A stretch of DNA of 64,000 bases from JAIQFL01 sp035295745 (GCA_035295745.1 DATGIL010000066.1:24893-88892); one strand, 5' to 3'. Counted from the stretch's first letter, positions 28,011 to 37,642 are shown. Notes: generated from the letters alone by a model not told the origin. A program made the numbers and translations.

Positions 28011-28940
28011 TTGCGAAAGAAAGTTACGGTCGTAGGCGCCGGAAATGTCGGCGCAAATTGCGCGCTGCGAATTGCCGATAAGGAACTCGCGGACGTCGTC
28101 CTCGTAGACGTGGTCGAGGGTGTTCCACAAGGGAAAGGGCTCGACATTCTACAGTCCGGTCCCGTTCAGGGCTACGATGTCATGATCACGGGCGCCAACG
28201 ATTATGAGCCCACGGCGAATTCCGATATCGTCATCATCACGGCAGGTTTCCCGCGCAAGCCAGGCATGAGCCGCGACGATTTGCTGCTGGCCAATTACGA
28301 CGTGGTTCGCACAGCCACCGAACAGGCAGCGAAATACTCCCCCAATTGCATTCTGATCGTAGTGACCAACCCGCTCGACGCGATGGCTCAGGCAGCTTAC
28401 TGGGTCTCGAAGTTCAGCAAGAATCGCGTGATCGGCATGGCGGGAATTCTTGACAGCGCGCGCTTCCGTACCTTCATCGCTCAGGAACTGAACGTCTCCG
28501 TAGAGAACGTGACAGCGGTCGTCATGGGCGGCCACGGCGATACCATGGTTCCTCTCGTGCGCCTCAGCGGTGTTTCCGGTATCCCTCTTACCGAGTTGAT
28601 GGACGCCGCGACTCTCGATAAGATTGTGACCCGCACTCGCAATGGCGGGGCCGAGATCGTCAAGTATCTGAAGACTGGCAGCGCTTACTACGCGCCATCC
28701 GCCGCCGCGGTCGAGATGGCAGAGGCGATTCTGAAGGATAAGAAGAAGGTGCTGCCATGCGCCGCTTATCTTGAAGGCGAATACGGTATCAAAGGCCTTT
28801 TCGTGGGCGTTCCTGTCAAGCTGGGTGCTCGCGGAATCGAGCAGATCTACGAGATCAAGCTGACCGACGAAGAAAATGCCATGTTGAAGAAGAGCGCCGA
28901 CTCCGTTCAGGAACTAATCGACGTTCTGAAAAAGAAATAA
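28011..28940 (+). CDS. mdh: Malate dehydrogenase (LDH-like type)
   Basis: 309 residues from a TTG start, chosen because aaaggag lies seven bases upstream and the protein then begins with the Rossmann motif VTVVGAGNVGANCALRIA. D34 at the end of strand 2 indicates NAD preference. Substrate residues: R82 and R88 in GFPRKPGMSRDDL (the Arg at 82 is the malate-type residue), R151, and the catalytic pair D148/H175 (LDSARF, GGHGDTMVPL). It belongs to the tetrameric MDH type III group and catalyses malate/oxaloacetate interconversion in the TCA cycle. Monocistronic. Confidence 0.95.
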   Translation: MRKKVTVVGAGNVGANCALRIADKELADVVLVDVVEGVPQGKGLDILQSGPVQGYDVMITGANDYEPTANSDIVIITAGFPRKPGMSRDDLLLANYDVVRTATEQAAKYSPNCILIVVTNPLDAMAQAAYWVSKFSKNRVIGMAGILDSARFRTFIAQELNVSVENVTAVVMGGHGDTMVPLVRLSGVSGIPLTELMDAATLDKIVTRTRNGGAEIVKYLKTGSAYYAPSAAAVEMAEAILKDKKKVLPCAAYLEGEYGIKGLFVGVPVKLGARGIEQIYEIKLTDEENAMLKKSADSVQELIDVLKKK

Positions 28941-28945
28941 GACTG

Positions 28946-31588
28946 CTATTCGTCTCGTAACGCAGTCATCGGGCCGACCCGTAGGGCCCCCCGCGCGGGA
29001 ATGAGAACGGCGACCATAGCCAAGGGCACAAACACCAGGATCGCACCGGCGAATGCCAGCGGATCTGAGCCGTGAACGCCCGCGACGAGGTCGCCGGTCA
29101 GCCCGGATGCGGCGAGGGCCAGCCCCACCCCCAGCAGGATTCCACTTCCCACGAACAGCAGCGACCGGCGCAGAACCAGCCACATCACTTGCCGGCGGGA
29201 GGCGCCCAGTGCTACCCGCACTCCGATCTCGCGGGTGCGGCGCAGGACCGAAAAGTGCACCACTCCGAAGATTCCCGAGCCCGCCAACAACAGTGCCGTT
29301 GCGGCAAATGTGCCCAAAAGCATTGCCCCCATCTGGTATACCGAGAGGACGCGATTGAGGAATTCGGACACGGTGCGCACTCCAAACACCGGCAGATTCG
29401 GATCGATCGAGGCGACTTGTGCGCGAATCTCCGGAATGAGGCCTGGCACCGCGACATGTGAACGAACCAGCGCTGTAACGCGTCCCTGGTAGAACTGCTG
29501 CAACGCTAGAAAGCAGTACGGCGTTGCAGGCTCACCCAGCAACATGTACTTCCCGTCACGCGCCACCCCCACTACCTCAATGGGAGATCCGTCCGTCTGG
29601 CCGCGGAAACGCCGGCCAAGAGCGCGTTCGGGCGTCTCCCAAAAGCGCCGCGCGAAAGTCTCGTTGACCACGGCGACCAGGTGACCCGGGTCCTGGTCCC
29701 GTGCATCGATCGGGCGTCCAGCCACAATTCGCGTCCTCATCGTCGCGAAGTAGTCAGGTCCCACTCGCGAGAAGCCGGCAGAATCGTGCTCCTGTTCCGA
29801 ACTCGGAATGTATCCTTCAGGAAGCACGCTCATCGAGCTGTCGTAGACGTCTAAAGGCAGCGGCCCGGCGATGGAGGCGCTCTCCACGCCCGGCATCGTA
29901 CGGAGATGGTCGAGCAAGGTGCGTTGAAAGATCTTCCCTTGTTCGGGCTTGTAGCCCTGAAGGTCGAGATCGACGTTGAACATGAGGATGCCCGAGCGGT
30001 CGAAGCCAACATCCACCGATTTGCTGTATTGCATGCTACGCACGAAGAGTCCGCCGAAGATCAGCAACAGACAGGAGAGACAGACCTGCGCCAGAATGAG
30101 CACGTTTCCCTGCGTCAGGCGGAAGGACTTCGACACCGATGCCGATGCTCCTTTCAGCGCGGATACCAGGTTGGAGTGCGACGCGCGCAGGGCGGGCAGC
30201 AATCCGGATCCGATCGCCGCGAGGGCCGAAATCGCGAAGGTGAAAGGCAGCAGACGCGGATCGAAGCGCATTTCGTAGTCGAGATCGATGGTCTGAAAAT
30301 CAAGCTGTGGATAGAGGCCGCTCAAAAAGCGGCTGAAACCCATAGCCAACACAATTCCCAGAAGTCCACCGGCCAGCGACAAGACCAGGCTCTCGGTAAG
30401 CATCTGCCGGATGAGGCGCCCGCGGCCCGCGCCAATCGAGACTCGAATGGCCATTTCGCGTGTGCGCGACTGCGCGCGCGCCGTCATGAGATTGGCAACG
30501 TTGGCGCACGCAATGGATAGAACCAGCAGCACGACCACCGCCAGGAGAGCGGTGGCTTTCGAAATGATGCCTGTCGCCACGAGAAACGGCTGAGTCCGGA
30601 CACCACCGGGAATCAAGTGCGCTGTCAGTCCGCGATCGGTCTTGGGGTATTGGGCGGCGAGTCGGCCGGCGACCGTGTTCAATGCCGCCTCTGCCTGTTG
30701 CCGCGTGACACCCGGCTTCAATCGGGCGCGAGCACTGATCCAGCGGGCTCCGCGGTCGTCGATGAAACCGCCATCGTTCGGCAGGATCGTCTTCTGCATC
30801 ATGAGCGGCACCCACACGTCTGGAATGAAGTTGAAGAGCGTGGTGCCGATAAAGCCGTGCGGTGCGACTCCGACGATGGTGAACGGGTGACCATTGATGC
30901 GGGTTGTTCTACCGATCACGTCAGGGTCGCCCTGATAATGGCGGATCCAGAAATGGTAATTGAGGACGCACACGGCATCGCGGCCGGCCACCTGCTCTTC
31001 CTCCGGCAAGAAGGCGCGCCCGAGAATCGGGTGCACCCCGAGCCCGGAAAAGTAATCGCCGGTAACAATCTCACCCCAGATCAACTCGGGCGTCTGGTTG
31101 TCATTGACGCTGAGTCCGACGCCAACCGAGCCCATGATGTGAGAGAGGCCGGTGTCCTGGCCACGGTAGTCGAGCAAGTCGGGATACGAGAGCGGAATCA
31201 AATCGCCCGCGCTCCCTTTCGGCGAGGTGAGGTACATGGCCACGAGACGGTCGGGATCGTCGACGGGCATGGGGCGCAGCAAATATCCGTTCACTACAGA
31301 AAAGACGGCAGTATTGGCTCCGATTCCCAGCGCCAAAGAAATCAAAGCCGCGGCCGAGAGATGGGAACTCCGGCGCATCGCGCGCAAAGCGTAGACGACG
31401 TCGCGAGCCACATCTTCCAGTAGAGTGAAACGCCAGAGGTCCAACGCCTCTTCGCGCATCACGGTGGTGTTGCCGAGGCCCATGGGATTGCCGCCCGCGG
31501 CAGCCATTTCGCGGTGGAATGCGAGTTCGGAGTCGAGATCCTCGTGGAGTCTGCGGCGGCGGAAGAGCTTGAGGAGGAGTCGTCGCAT
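28946..31588 (-). CDS. ABC transporter permease of the ADOP family with N-terminal prefix domain
   Basis: 880 residues. It starts with the small cytoplasmic prefix domain of ADOPs (RRRRLHEDLDSELAFHREM) that is missing in the paralogue at 11304. Then two MacB_PCD/FtsX halves: LALGIGANTAVFSVVNGYLLR, MAIRVSIGAGRGRLIRQMLTES, and at the end TREIGVRVALGASRRQVMWLVL with final helices. Four transmembrane segments per half are visible. It lies 4 bp downstream of a PadR regulator on the same strand, the usual PadR-ADOP pairing. No ATPase gene is adjacent. Transported substrate or mechanical role unknown. Confidence 0.93.
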   Translation of the reverse strand: MRRLLLKLFRRRRLHEDLDSELAFHREMAAAGGNPMGLGNTTVMREEALDLWRFTLLEDVARDVVYALRAMRRSSHLSAAALISLALGIGANTAVFSVVNGYLLRPMPVDDPDRLVAMYLTSPKGSAGDLIPLSYPDLLDYRGQDTGLSHIMGSVGVGLSVNDNQTPELIWGEIVTGDYFSGLGVHPILGRAFLPEEEQVAGRDAVCVLNYHFWIRHYQGDPDVIGRTTRINGHPFTIVGVAPHGFIGTTLFNFIPDVWVPLMMQKTILPNDGGFIDDRGARWISARARLKPGVTRQQAEAALNTVAGRLAAQYPKTDRGLTAHLIPGGVRTQPFLVATGIISKATALLAVVVLLVLSIACANVANLMTARAQSRTREMAIRVSIGAGRGRLIRQMLTESLVLSLAGGLLGIVLAMGFSRFLSGLYPQLDFQTIDLDYEMRFDPRLLPFTFAISALAAIGSGLLPALRASHSNLVSALKGASASVSKSFRLTQGNVLILAQVCLSCLLLIFGGLFVRSMQYSKSVDVGFDRSGILMFNVDLDLQGYKPEQGKIFQRTLLDHLRTMPGVESASIAGPLPLDVYDSSMSVLPEGYIPSSEQEHDSAGFSRVGPDYFATMRTRIVAGRPIDARDQDPGHLVAVVNETFARRFWETPERALGRRFRGQTDGSPIEVVGVARDGKYMLLGEPATPYCFLALQQFYQGRVTALVRSHVAVPGLIPEIRAQVASIDPNLPVFGVRTVSEFLNRVLSVYQMGAMLLGTFAATALLLAGSGIFGVVHFSVLRRTREIGVRVALGASRRQVMWLVLRRSLLFVGSGILLGVGLALAASGLTGDLVAGVHGSDPLAFAGAILVFVPLAMVAVLIPARGALRVGPMTALRDE

Positions 31589-31592
31589 GGGT

Positions 31593-31916
31593 TCACCTCG
31601 CCAGGACGCGCTGCACCGCGCTCGAGAGACGGCTCCAGTCCTCTTGCTGATTGGCTAAAGCCTTTCGGCCGCGTTTGGTGATTTCATAAAACTTCGCCTT
31701 GCGATTGTTCTCCGAAAGGCCAAACTTCGCGGTGATGGCCCCGTCCAACTCCAGGCGGTACAGGGCTGGGTAGAGAGAGCCCTCTTCAACGGTCAGAACT
31801 TCGTCGGAGAGAAGGTGGATGGTCTGCGCGATCGCGTATCCATGCAGCGGTCCACGCTGGAGCGCGTGGAGAACGAGCAGATCGAGCGTGCCTTGCAGCA
31901 GATTCTTTTGGCCCAT
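31593..31916 (-). CDS. PadR family transcriptional regulator
   Basis: 107 residues, ATG preceded by aggag at eight bases. Classic PadR winged helix: LLQGTLDLLVLHALQRGPLHGYAIAQ, followed by the EEGSLYPALYRLELDGAI recognition helix and wing, then KAKFYEITKRGRKAL and a C-terminal helix for dimerisation. Members usually repress their own operon and release DNA when a small hydrophobic or phenolic ligand binds. The palindrome overlapping its promoter (31936-31965) is the likely operator, so it should control itself and the ADOP permease. Confidence 0.93.
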   Translation of the reverse strand: MGQKNLLQGTLDLLVLHALQRGPLHGYAIAQTIHLLSDEVLTVEEGSLYPALYRLELDGAITAKFGLSENNRKAKFYEITKRGRKALANQQEDWSRLSSAVQRVLAR

Positions 31917-31935
31917 CGAATGGCTCCTATGACGT

Positions 31936-31972
31936 TCTAGGGAAGTATGGAGTAGTTTCCCTAGACTGTCAA
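31936..31972 (-). promoter_or_regulatory. Sigma70 promoter with palindromic operator for the padR-ADOP operon
   Basis: On the minus strand TTGACA (31972-31967), 17 bases, then CATACT (31949-31944). A perfect 9-bp inverted repeat, tctagggaa at 31936-31944 and ttccctaga at 31957-31965, spans the spacer and the -10 element. A dimer bound there would exclude RNA polymerase, so autorepression by PadR is the natural reading. Confidence 0.8.
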
Positions 31973-32017
31973 GGGGGAAGATTGTAAAGCCGAGCTTATC
32001 AGGGAGCCGCGGGCACT

Positions 32018-33112
32018 TCAGTTTGCCCGTAGAGCTTCCCAGAACTGTCTGGCTACTTCCTCAACGGTATGCGATTGTTGAATGTGCCGTTCGGCACGCC
32101 CGCCGACCTCGCGAGCCAATTCCGGCATCGAGGCGGCGAGGATCATGTGATGGTGCAGAGACTCCCGTTCCGCCATGCCTCCCTCGATTCGCAGGAACGC
32201 GCCTTCCGGAAAACGCGAGCACTCCAGCGCATCGGTCATCAGAACCGGTTTCCCTATACCCATCAGACGGATCGAAATGCCGGATGTCTCCCCAGTAGAG
32301 GGGTACCGCAGATTGATGCACGCGTCGGAAGCGCTGGCCGCCAGCCAGAACTCGCGCTCCGTCAGAAATGGAAGGCGCACAACTCCAGGGCAAGAGAGTA
32401 GCGGCGTCGCGGCGCGTTCCAGATCGGAGGAAGCAAACGAACCGGCGACGAGCAGGCGGGCATTCGGAATCTCGCGCCTCACCGCGGCGAATGTCTCGAG
32501 GACGGTGATGAGGCGCTTGGATTCGCGCAGATATCCGAAGATCCCAAAGACGAAATCGCCGGGTTCGATCCCGATCGCCTCCCGGTACCGCAAGACAGCG
32601 CCACCGCCGGGGAGATCGGGCATGGCAAACAGGTGCGGAATCTCGGTCACGCGGGCTGTCGGTGCGTGTGCCAGAACCGCGGCTGCCGCCGCAGGGTTGT
32701 GTACTACAATTGCACGCGCGGACTCGGCGGCGCGGCGCAGCATCGGCCACTCAAAGTACCGGCTGTCGGAACCCGATCCTCCACGCCAGCGCCACAGGTC
32801 GCGCGCCAGGCCGCGATGCCACTCGCCGTAGTTGTACACGAACTCTTCGATATAGTTTCGCTCATCGAGGTGACCGAGCAGAAAGTGATGCAATACGGCG
32901 TCGTGTAACACGACGATGCCGGGATGTGCGATCGCGCGCCGATAGATTGCCGCATGGAGTGAATTGTTGCCTAAATGGTAGAGCGCGACGTCGCAGCGGG
33001 AAGGCGCAATCGCGACGTCGCCGAATTGCCGGAGTCCGGCGAGAAGCGTCGCCGCGTAGTCGGCAACACCCGTGGGCGCAGGGGGCAGGGGAGAGTAGAA
33101 CCCGACGGTCAT
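32018..33112 (-). CDS. GT4-type glycosyltransferase
   Basis: 364 residues from the ATG at 33112, overlapping the stop of the upstream gene (ATGA). The open frame continues further upstream but only inside the yggS gene. GT-B fold: N-terminal VGFYSPLPPAPTGVADYAATLL (the proline/glycine-rich nucleotide loop), VVLHDAVLHHFLLGHL, AIVVHNPAAAAAV, and C-terminal half FGIFGYLRESKRLITVLETFA and ARLLVAGSF. The late SGISIRLMGIGKPVLMTDA block matches the donor-binding end of GT4 enzymes. Target glycan unknown. Coupled to yggS, although the functions are not obviously linked. Confidence 0.87.
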   Translation of the reverse strand: MTVGFYSPLPPAPTGVADYAATLLAGLRQFGDVAIAPSRCDVALYHLGNNSLHAAIYRRAIAHPGIVVLHDAVLHHFLLGHLDERNYIEEFVYNYGEWHRGLARDLWRWRGGSGSDSRYFEWPMLRRAAESARAIVVHNPAAAAAVLAHAPTARVTEIPHLFAMPDLPGGGAVLRYREAIGIEPGDFVFGIFGYLRESKRLITVLETFAAVRREIPNARLLVAGSFASSDLERAATPLLSCPGVVRLPFLTEREFWLAASASDACINLRYPSTGETSGISIRLMGIGKPVLMTDALECSRFPEGAFLRIEGGMAERESLHHHMILAASMPELAREVGGRAERHIQQSHTVEEVARQFWEALRAN

Positions 33113-33777
33113 GCGGGCCGCTTGCGTTTGCCGAACAGCGCGGTGCCGACCCGCACGCAGGTCGCGCCTTCCTCGATGGCAGTCTCCAGGTCGTGCGACA
33201 TCCCCATAGATAACTGCGCGAGGCCATGTTGTTCGGCGAGTTGCCGCAGACTGCGAAAGTAATGCCGGGAGGCTTCGGGGTCGTCCGACCACGGAGGCAT
33301 GGTCATCAATCCGAGCAGTCGCAAGTTCGCGCAAGAGCGGACCGCATCGATTAACACTGGCAACTCCGCGGGATCGGCGCCACTCTTGGCCTGTTCCTCG
33401 GAAAGCTTGACTTCCAGCATCACGTCGAGTGGCCGCTCGGCTTCATTCAGGCGCCGCGCCAGCTTCGCGGAATCCACGGTCTGAATGACCTGGAAAAGTT
33501 CCGCCGCCTTCCGCGATTTGTTGGACTGCAGGTGCCCGATGAGATGATAGCGGGCGCCAGGCAGAGTGCCGAGCTCCGGCGCCTTGCCCTCGAACTCCTG
33601 CACGTAGTTCTCCCCGAACTCGCGCAGCCCCAGGTCGTAAGCTTCACGAAGGACAGAGGCGGGGAAGATTTTGGTTACCGCCAGTAAGGTGATGGTCGCC
33701 GGATCGCGCCGCGATCGATCAGCGGCCCGCGCGATGCGGGCGCGGACCGCCTCCAGTCTGTCCCGCAGAGTTTCCAT
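33109..33777 (-). CDS. yggS: PLP homeostasis protein (YggS/PLPBP family)
   Basis: 222 residues from the ATG at 33777 (METLRDRLEAVRARI). It is a fold-type III PLP protein: ITLLAVTKIFPASVLREAY with the PLP-binding Lys at 36, LREFGENYVQEFEGK, YHLIGHLQSNKSRKA, RLLGLMTMPPW, LSMGMSHDLETAIEEGAT and VRVGTALFGKR. It has no enzymatic activity; it buffers free pyridoxal phosphate in the cytoplasm. Overlaps the glycosyltransferase gene by 4 bp. Confidence 0.95.
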   Translation of the reverse strand: METLRDRLEAVRARIARAADRSRRDPATITLLAVTKIFPASVLREAYDLGLREFGENYVQEFEGKAPELGTLPGARYHLIGHLQSNKSRKAAELFQVIQTVDSAKLARRLNEAERPLDVMLEVKLSEEQAKSGADPAELPVLIDAVRSCANLRLLGLMTMPPWSDDPEASRHYFRSLRQLAEQHGLAQLSMGMSHDLETAIEEGATCVRVGTALFGKRKRPA

Positions 33778-34016
33778 GCCGCTTGCCTCAGTATGCCACG
33801 GACGGTGGATCAATCTCGCCCCTTCGGCAAGAACATGGGAAGTCTGATGAGCCAGTTCCTGGGACGCACCTCCGGACCACCCGGAAGCAGACTGTTCACA
33901 AATCTTTTACAAAATTCTGCCTGGAAAGCTGTTCTTCAAGATCACGGCGGCGGTCTCAAGAACCAAGTCGCCAGAGAGCGCGAGCAAACCGCGCGAATGA
34001 ACTGAAAGAGGATCCA

Positions 34017-35432
34017 ATGCAATTGAAGAACGCAATCGTGTGCATGGCCGGGGCATTTCTCTTATCTATGACGGGCATCGCTCAGTCTACGGGGGTTCAA
34101 GCCGAACTCCGCAGTTCCAATGTGTTGATTCCTGGCCCGGATCCGGGCGAGGTTTCACCCACCGCTCCGGCAGGTAGCATCGTCGCCGGCGCGCAGGCTT
34201 GGGTATGCGATGCCGCGGCGGGATTCCGGCCCCTCGTCCCACTTGACAACACTACCGATCCCTTTCTTGCCATTGGGACCACAAGCGGCATCAAACTGCC
34301 CATCTCACCCACATCCACGCCAGCCAGCTGTGGACAGACGGCGGCGGGAAACGGCTCCGTGTACATTACGCAGGCGGTAGTGGATACAACGCTAACGCCG
34401 TCGATTTCACGTGGTGTGCTGCGCACCGCGCTCGATCCAACAACTGGAGCGCTTGTGGGCCCATCGGCATACATTGCGACGACTGCCGGTCTTGACGGAA
34501 GTCAGCCCACTGCCGCCTCAATCGGACCGGATGGAAACTTGTACGTCGGATTCCTCAAAAGTGGGGACGTTAAGAAAATTATGAATCCGGGAGCTGGCAT
34601 TTCCCAGGTCGTCCAGAAGATTGGCAGCACACCCTCTGGCCATCCTGCCCGCGCGTTCGCGTTTATCGGAAGCGACCTGTACATAGCCTCCGTCGACGCG
34701 TTGTCGGTAATCAAGAACGCCACCGGCTGTACGGGCAGCTGCAACGCCGCACCAGTTTCCGATGGATTCTCCGGCGTCATCCACACGGGGATCGCTTCCG
34801 ACGCCGTCGGTACGCTGTACTTCGCTGTTGCCAATACGTTTCCCGGTGGCAGCCAGATCTGGCGTTACGTTCCCTCCAACGGACTCTACACGTTTGTGTC
34901 CCAGAGCGGCGCGGACCGAGCGGGAACGAATGCTTCGAACTTCTCTTTCGTTTCCGCCAAGACGGATATGCTCGCGCTCGACTCGACCGGCAACCTGTGG
35001 ATCGGCGACGATCCCAGCAACGGTACGGTCCGGGGTGCAGGCCGGATTTGGACTATCTCCGCTGCTGCGCTGGCCACCCTCCCGGCCGGCAGTTCCATCG
35101 GCGGCACGAATGTTGCGACCATTTTCAACGTGCTCCGTGGACCATGGTTCATGGGTTTCATCACAACCAACTTCACCATCACATTCTTCGCGGATGGGAC
35201 CTTTACGAGCGTCGGACCGGCGGATTCTGGCACGTGGACGATTTCGCCTCCCGTGCGCGTCCAATTTTTGGGCAACCCGCAGTGCCATCTGACGTTTACG
35301 GACGGGCAGGGTGTCGTGCTGTTCTCCTCTGACTTCCTCATGACCAACCTCGACACGCTCGTAGCGGTACAACCCTGGGTGACCAACCTGGGCACTCCGA
35401 TCAGTGGTGTACTTGCTAAACAAACTCCGTAA
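34017..35432 (+). CDS. Exported beta-propeller-like protein of unknown function
   Basis: ATG at 34017 follows agagg with good spacing and gives MQLKNAIVCMAGAFLLSMTGIAQS, a signal peptide. The 471-residue product shows repeated strands resembling NHL/streptogramin-lyase-like blades: SIGPDGNLYVGFLKSGDVKKI, AFAFIGSDLYIASVDALSVI, IASDAVGTLYFAVANTF, LALDSTGNLWIGDDPSNG. The C-terminal ~90 residues form a separate beta domain (FTITFFADGTFTSVG). It is probably secreted or periplasmic. The next gene also codes for an exported protein and may be in the same transcript. Confidence 0.75.
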   Translation: MQLKNAIVCMAGAFLLSMTGIAQSTGVQAELRSSNVLIPGPDPGEVSPTAPAGSIVAGAQAWVCDAAAGFRPLVPLDNTTDPFLAIGTTSGIKLPISPTSTPASCGQTAAGNGSVYITQAVVDTTLTPSISRGVLRTALDPTTGALVGPSAYIATTAGLDGSQPTAASIGPDGNLYVGFLKSGDVKKIMNPGAGISQVVQKIGSTPSGHPARAFAFIGSDLYIASVDALSVIKNATGCTGSCNAAPVSDGFSGVIHTGIASDAVGTLYFAVANTFPGGSQIWRYVPSNGLYTFVSQSGADRAGTNASNFSFVSAKTDMLALDSTGNLWIGDDPSNGTVRGAGRIWTISAAALATLPAGSSIGGTNVATIFNVLRGPWFMGFITTNFTITFFADGTFTSVGPADSGTWTISPPVRVQFLGNPQCHLTFTDGQGVVLFSSDFLMTNLDTLVAVQPWVTNLGTPISGVLAKQTP

Positions 35433-35562
35433 ACTCGGGTCGCGCGCAGGGCCGCGATATGGGCCGTGGCCCATTCGCAGCGGTTTGGCTTCCATTCTGT
35501 ATACCGCTATTTCTACAACAACAGGCAGTAGGAGCAACATGCAACAACAAAGGAGATTTCGA

Positions 35563-36537
35563 ATGACTTCATTGGCTAGTAGAGTCTATGCCAGCGCTGC
35601 GGCTGCGGCCGTATGGTTCGCGGTCTGTACGCCTGGCCCGGCGCGTGCTCAGGCGGCGCCGACGGTTCTCCAGACGGCGACCTCACCCGATGGACTGCTC
35701 AGGCTCGTGCTATCGTCCACTAACCCGTCCGACGCGGCTGGCGTTAACAACACTTACACCTGGACCGCGATCAACAACTCGACTACTACCACCCTCACCG
35801 GGGTCACGCTTGGGAGCCACTGGGGCGACTGGTGCGGCGGCTTCAACTGTACGCCCGCGGGTCCGACGCTCATCTCGGCTCCAGGCTGCTCCGGCCAGGG
35901 TCCCGATGAAATCCCGGTCGATGCCCACTTCGGCGTGTGGTGCACGCCGTTCACGGGCGTGACCCTCCTGCCTGGCGAAAGCGTCAGCGGGTCGGTCACG
36001 CTCCGTCCCGGCGCCGGCGGTCCGCCTGACTATACTGTGTACTCACTCTACAACGATCCGAAAACCGGGAGCTCGCTTTTAGGTGCTTCGCAAATTCCCT
36101 TCATAAGGCACAGCGATGTAGTGGCCCCGGCGGCAACCGACATCCAGATTACGGGCTCCGCGAGCACTGGCGCTCCGCCCGCGGGCTCGACCTTCACCTA
36201 CACGTATCAAGTTAAGAACGCGGGGCCTTGGGGCACCTACGGCGGGATCACGTTCGTGGATGACCTCCCGGCGTCGCTCACGTTTGTCAGTGCTTCCGTG
36301 TCGCCGCTCTCCGCGCTGAAAGCACTGGCGTGCAGCGTCCAGGGCCAGGTCGTGACGTGTCCGCTCAATGAGATGCAGAACGGCGGTGCCTCCGGTCAGG
36401 CAACTATCACACTCACCGTCTTGGCGTCCGGCCCTCCGCAGCTAGTTGTGAATACGGCCTCAGCCCTTACGCTGCTTCCGCAGTCCGACTTGAACAATGC
36501 GAACAACAGCGTAACGGTGGCCGTGATCGCGAGGTGA
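35563..36537 (+). CDS. Exported DUF11 (conserved repeat) domain protein
   Basis: I prefer the ATG at 35563, which has aaaggag seven bases upstream; an ATG at 35539 also has a purine block. The first 40 residues are an Ala-rich signal peptide (SAAAAAVWFAVCTPGPARAQ). Residues ~45-190 are an extracellular beta domain with paired cysteines, and ~195-320 match DUF11: IQITGSASTGAPPAGSTFTY, TFVDDLPASLTFVSA, CSVQGQVVTCPLNEM and the ending LNNANNSVTVAVIAR. DUF11 domains are surface-exposed immunoglobulin-like modules. It follows another exported protein at 130 bp. Confidence 0.75.
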   Translation: MTSLASRVYASAAAAAVWFAVCTPGPARAQAAPTVLQTATSPDGLLRLVLSSTNPSDAAGVNNTYTWTAINNSTTTTLTGVTLGSHWGDWCGGFNCTPAGPTLISAPGCSGQGPDEIPVDAHFGVWCTPFTGVTLLPGESVSGSVTLRPGAGGPPDYTVYSLYNDPKTGSSLLGASQIPFIRHSDVVAPAATDIQITGSASTGAPPAGSTFTYTYQVKNAGPWGTYGGITFVDDLPASLTFVSASVSPLSALKALACSVQGQVVTCPLNEMQNGGASGQATITLTVLASGPPQLVVNTASALTLLPQSDLNNANNSVTVAVIAR

Positions 36538-36711
36538 TACAGTCCGGCCAACTCTTCCGCCGTGACCATGTCGGTTTCGATCCGGCTCGATGCGGTGCCG
36601 ATGCAGCTGAAAGGCGGTCACGTCCTTCACGCGGACTTTTCGCGGGCAGCCCGGTACCCGACGGGCGAATACAAGAAAGCGAGCGCCACGATCTCCGAGT
36701 GGGTCCCTACT

Positions 36712-36810
36712 TCGTGGCGCCGCATTTTTCTCGCCGTTGACGGAAGCCGGCATTTCCATAGCGTTGCCGTTTTTGGAAATCCTCTTTCCCGCGTTGGGTC
36801 CGTCCTCACG
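36712..36810 (+). pseudogene. Remnant of a DUF1552 protein N-terminus
   Basis: One frame reads SWRRIFLAV and, after a one-base shift, another reads TEAGISIALPFLEILFPALG. Together they resemble the RR-x-FL-x(3)-GI-x-x-ALPFL start of DUF1552 proteins, which carry a Tat-like signal. No further homology is visible, and the 520 bp between 36538 and 37058 hold no intact gene. The call rests on a short match and could be chance. Confidence 0.4.
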
Positions 36811-37058
36811 TCTAATCCACCGCCCCGAACACTGCTCTACACGCCGATTCTGTCGCCGGCGAAGCCATCGCCTTCGGGCATCACTGGTACAGATCTGCTC
36901 ACCTTCACGACTGGAGTGGCAGTGCTGACCTTCGCGACTGGCGCGGGGAGCTTCGTTCCTTGCCGGCGCTGGCCGGCTCGATCCGGCCCATCTCCTCTGC
37001 CATGAGTAGAGCGGTTGTTGAGTTTGACCACGTTGAATGTCCGGTTGTATATTGGCTC

Positions 37059-37642
37059 ATGGCAATTCAGACTTGGCACGTCCCGGCCGCATCGTCATTG
37101 CTGTGTGCGGCTGCTGTGTGGGGTCAATCGGCTCCGTCTGCAGGCGGCGTGTCTATAGTGCAACCGGGTGCCCCCGGGCAGAGCAGCAAGGCCTTGACGC
37201 CGGCGACTGCCATCACCCTTCTGCGCGCGCCCCTGCCGACGCGGATACCAGTTTCATGCAAGGAGTGATCATGCATCATTCCCAGGCGGTTCGAAAGGAC
37301 CGACCTGCCAACCATCAGGAAACATCGTATGGATCACAGCATGGCCAGCATGAAAGGCATGGATCACTTGAAATGAACATGGGATCGATGCTCATGCACG
37401 GAATGCTAACCGCGGAGCAAATGCAGGCGCTCGCGAAGGCCAGCGGAAGGACCTTCGAGCACCCATTCCTGACCGGCATGATTCAGCCTCACGACGGTGC
37501 GCTGAACATGATAAAGGATCTCTTCGACGCGCCCGTAACCGGCCAGGACTGCGTCCTCTTTGACTTCGCGACCGACATTGACAACACCCAGCGCGCCGAG
37601 ATCGCAACTATGCAAGGCTTGCTGCAGAAGGAGAAACGATGA
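37059..37642 (+). pseudogene. DUF305 protein, disrupted by frameshifts
   Basis: The signal peptide and linker (MAIQTWHVPAASSLLCAAAVWG...LTPATA) are in one frame to about 37213. Homology then continues in a second frame with DADTSFMQGVIMHHSQAV, the DUF305 hallmark. The helices expected after HHSQAV are missing, and a scrap in a third frame, MDHSMASMKGMDH from 37329, fills part of the gap. The second frame then resumes to the end with GMLTAEQMQALAKASG, FLTGMIQPHDGALNM and RAEIATMQGLLQKEKR. A 124-residue protein could still start at the ATG of 37271 (aaggag upstream). It overlaps the LVIVD gene by ATGA. Confidence 0.8.
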
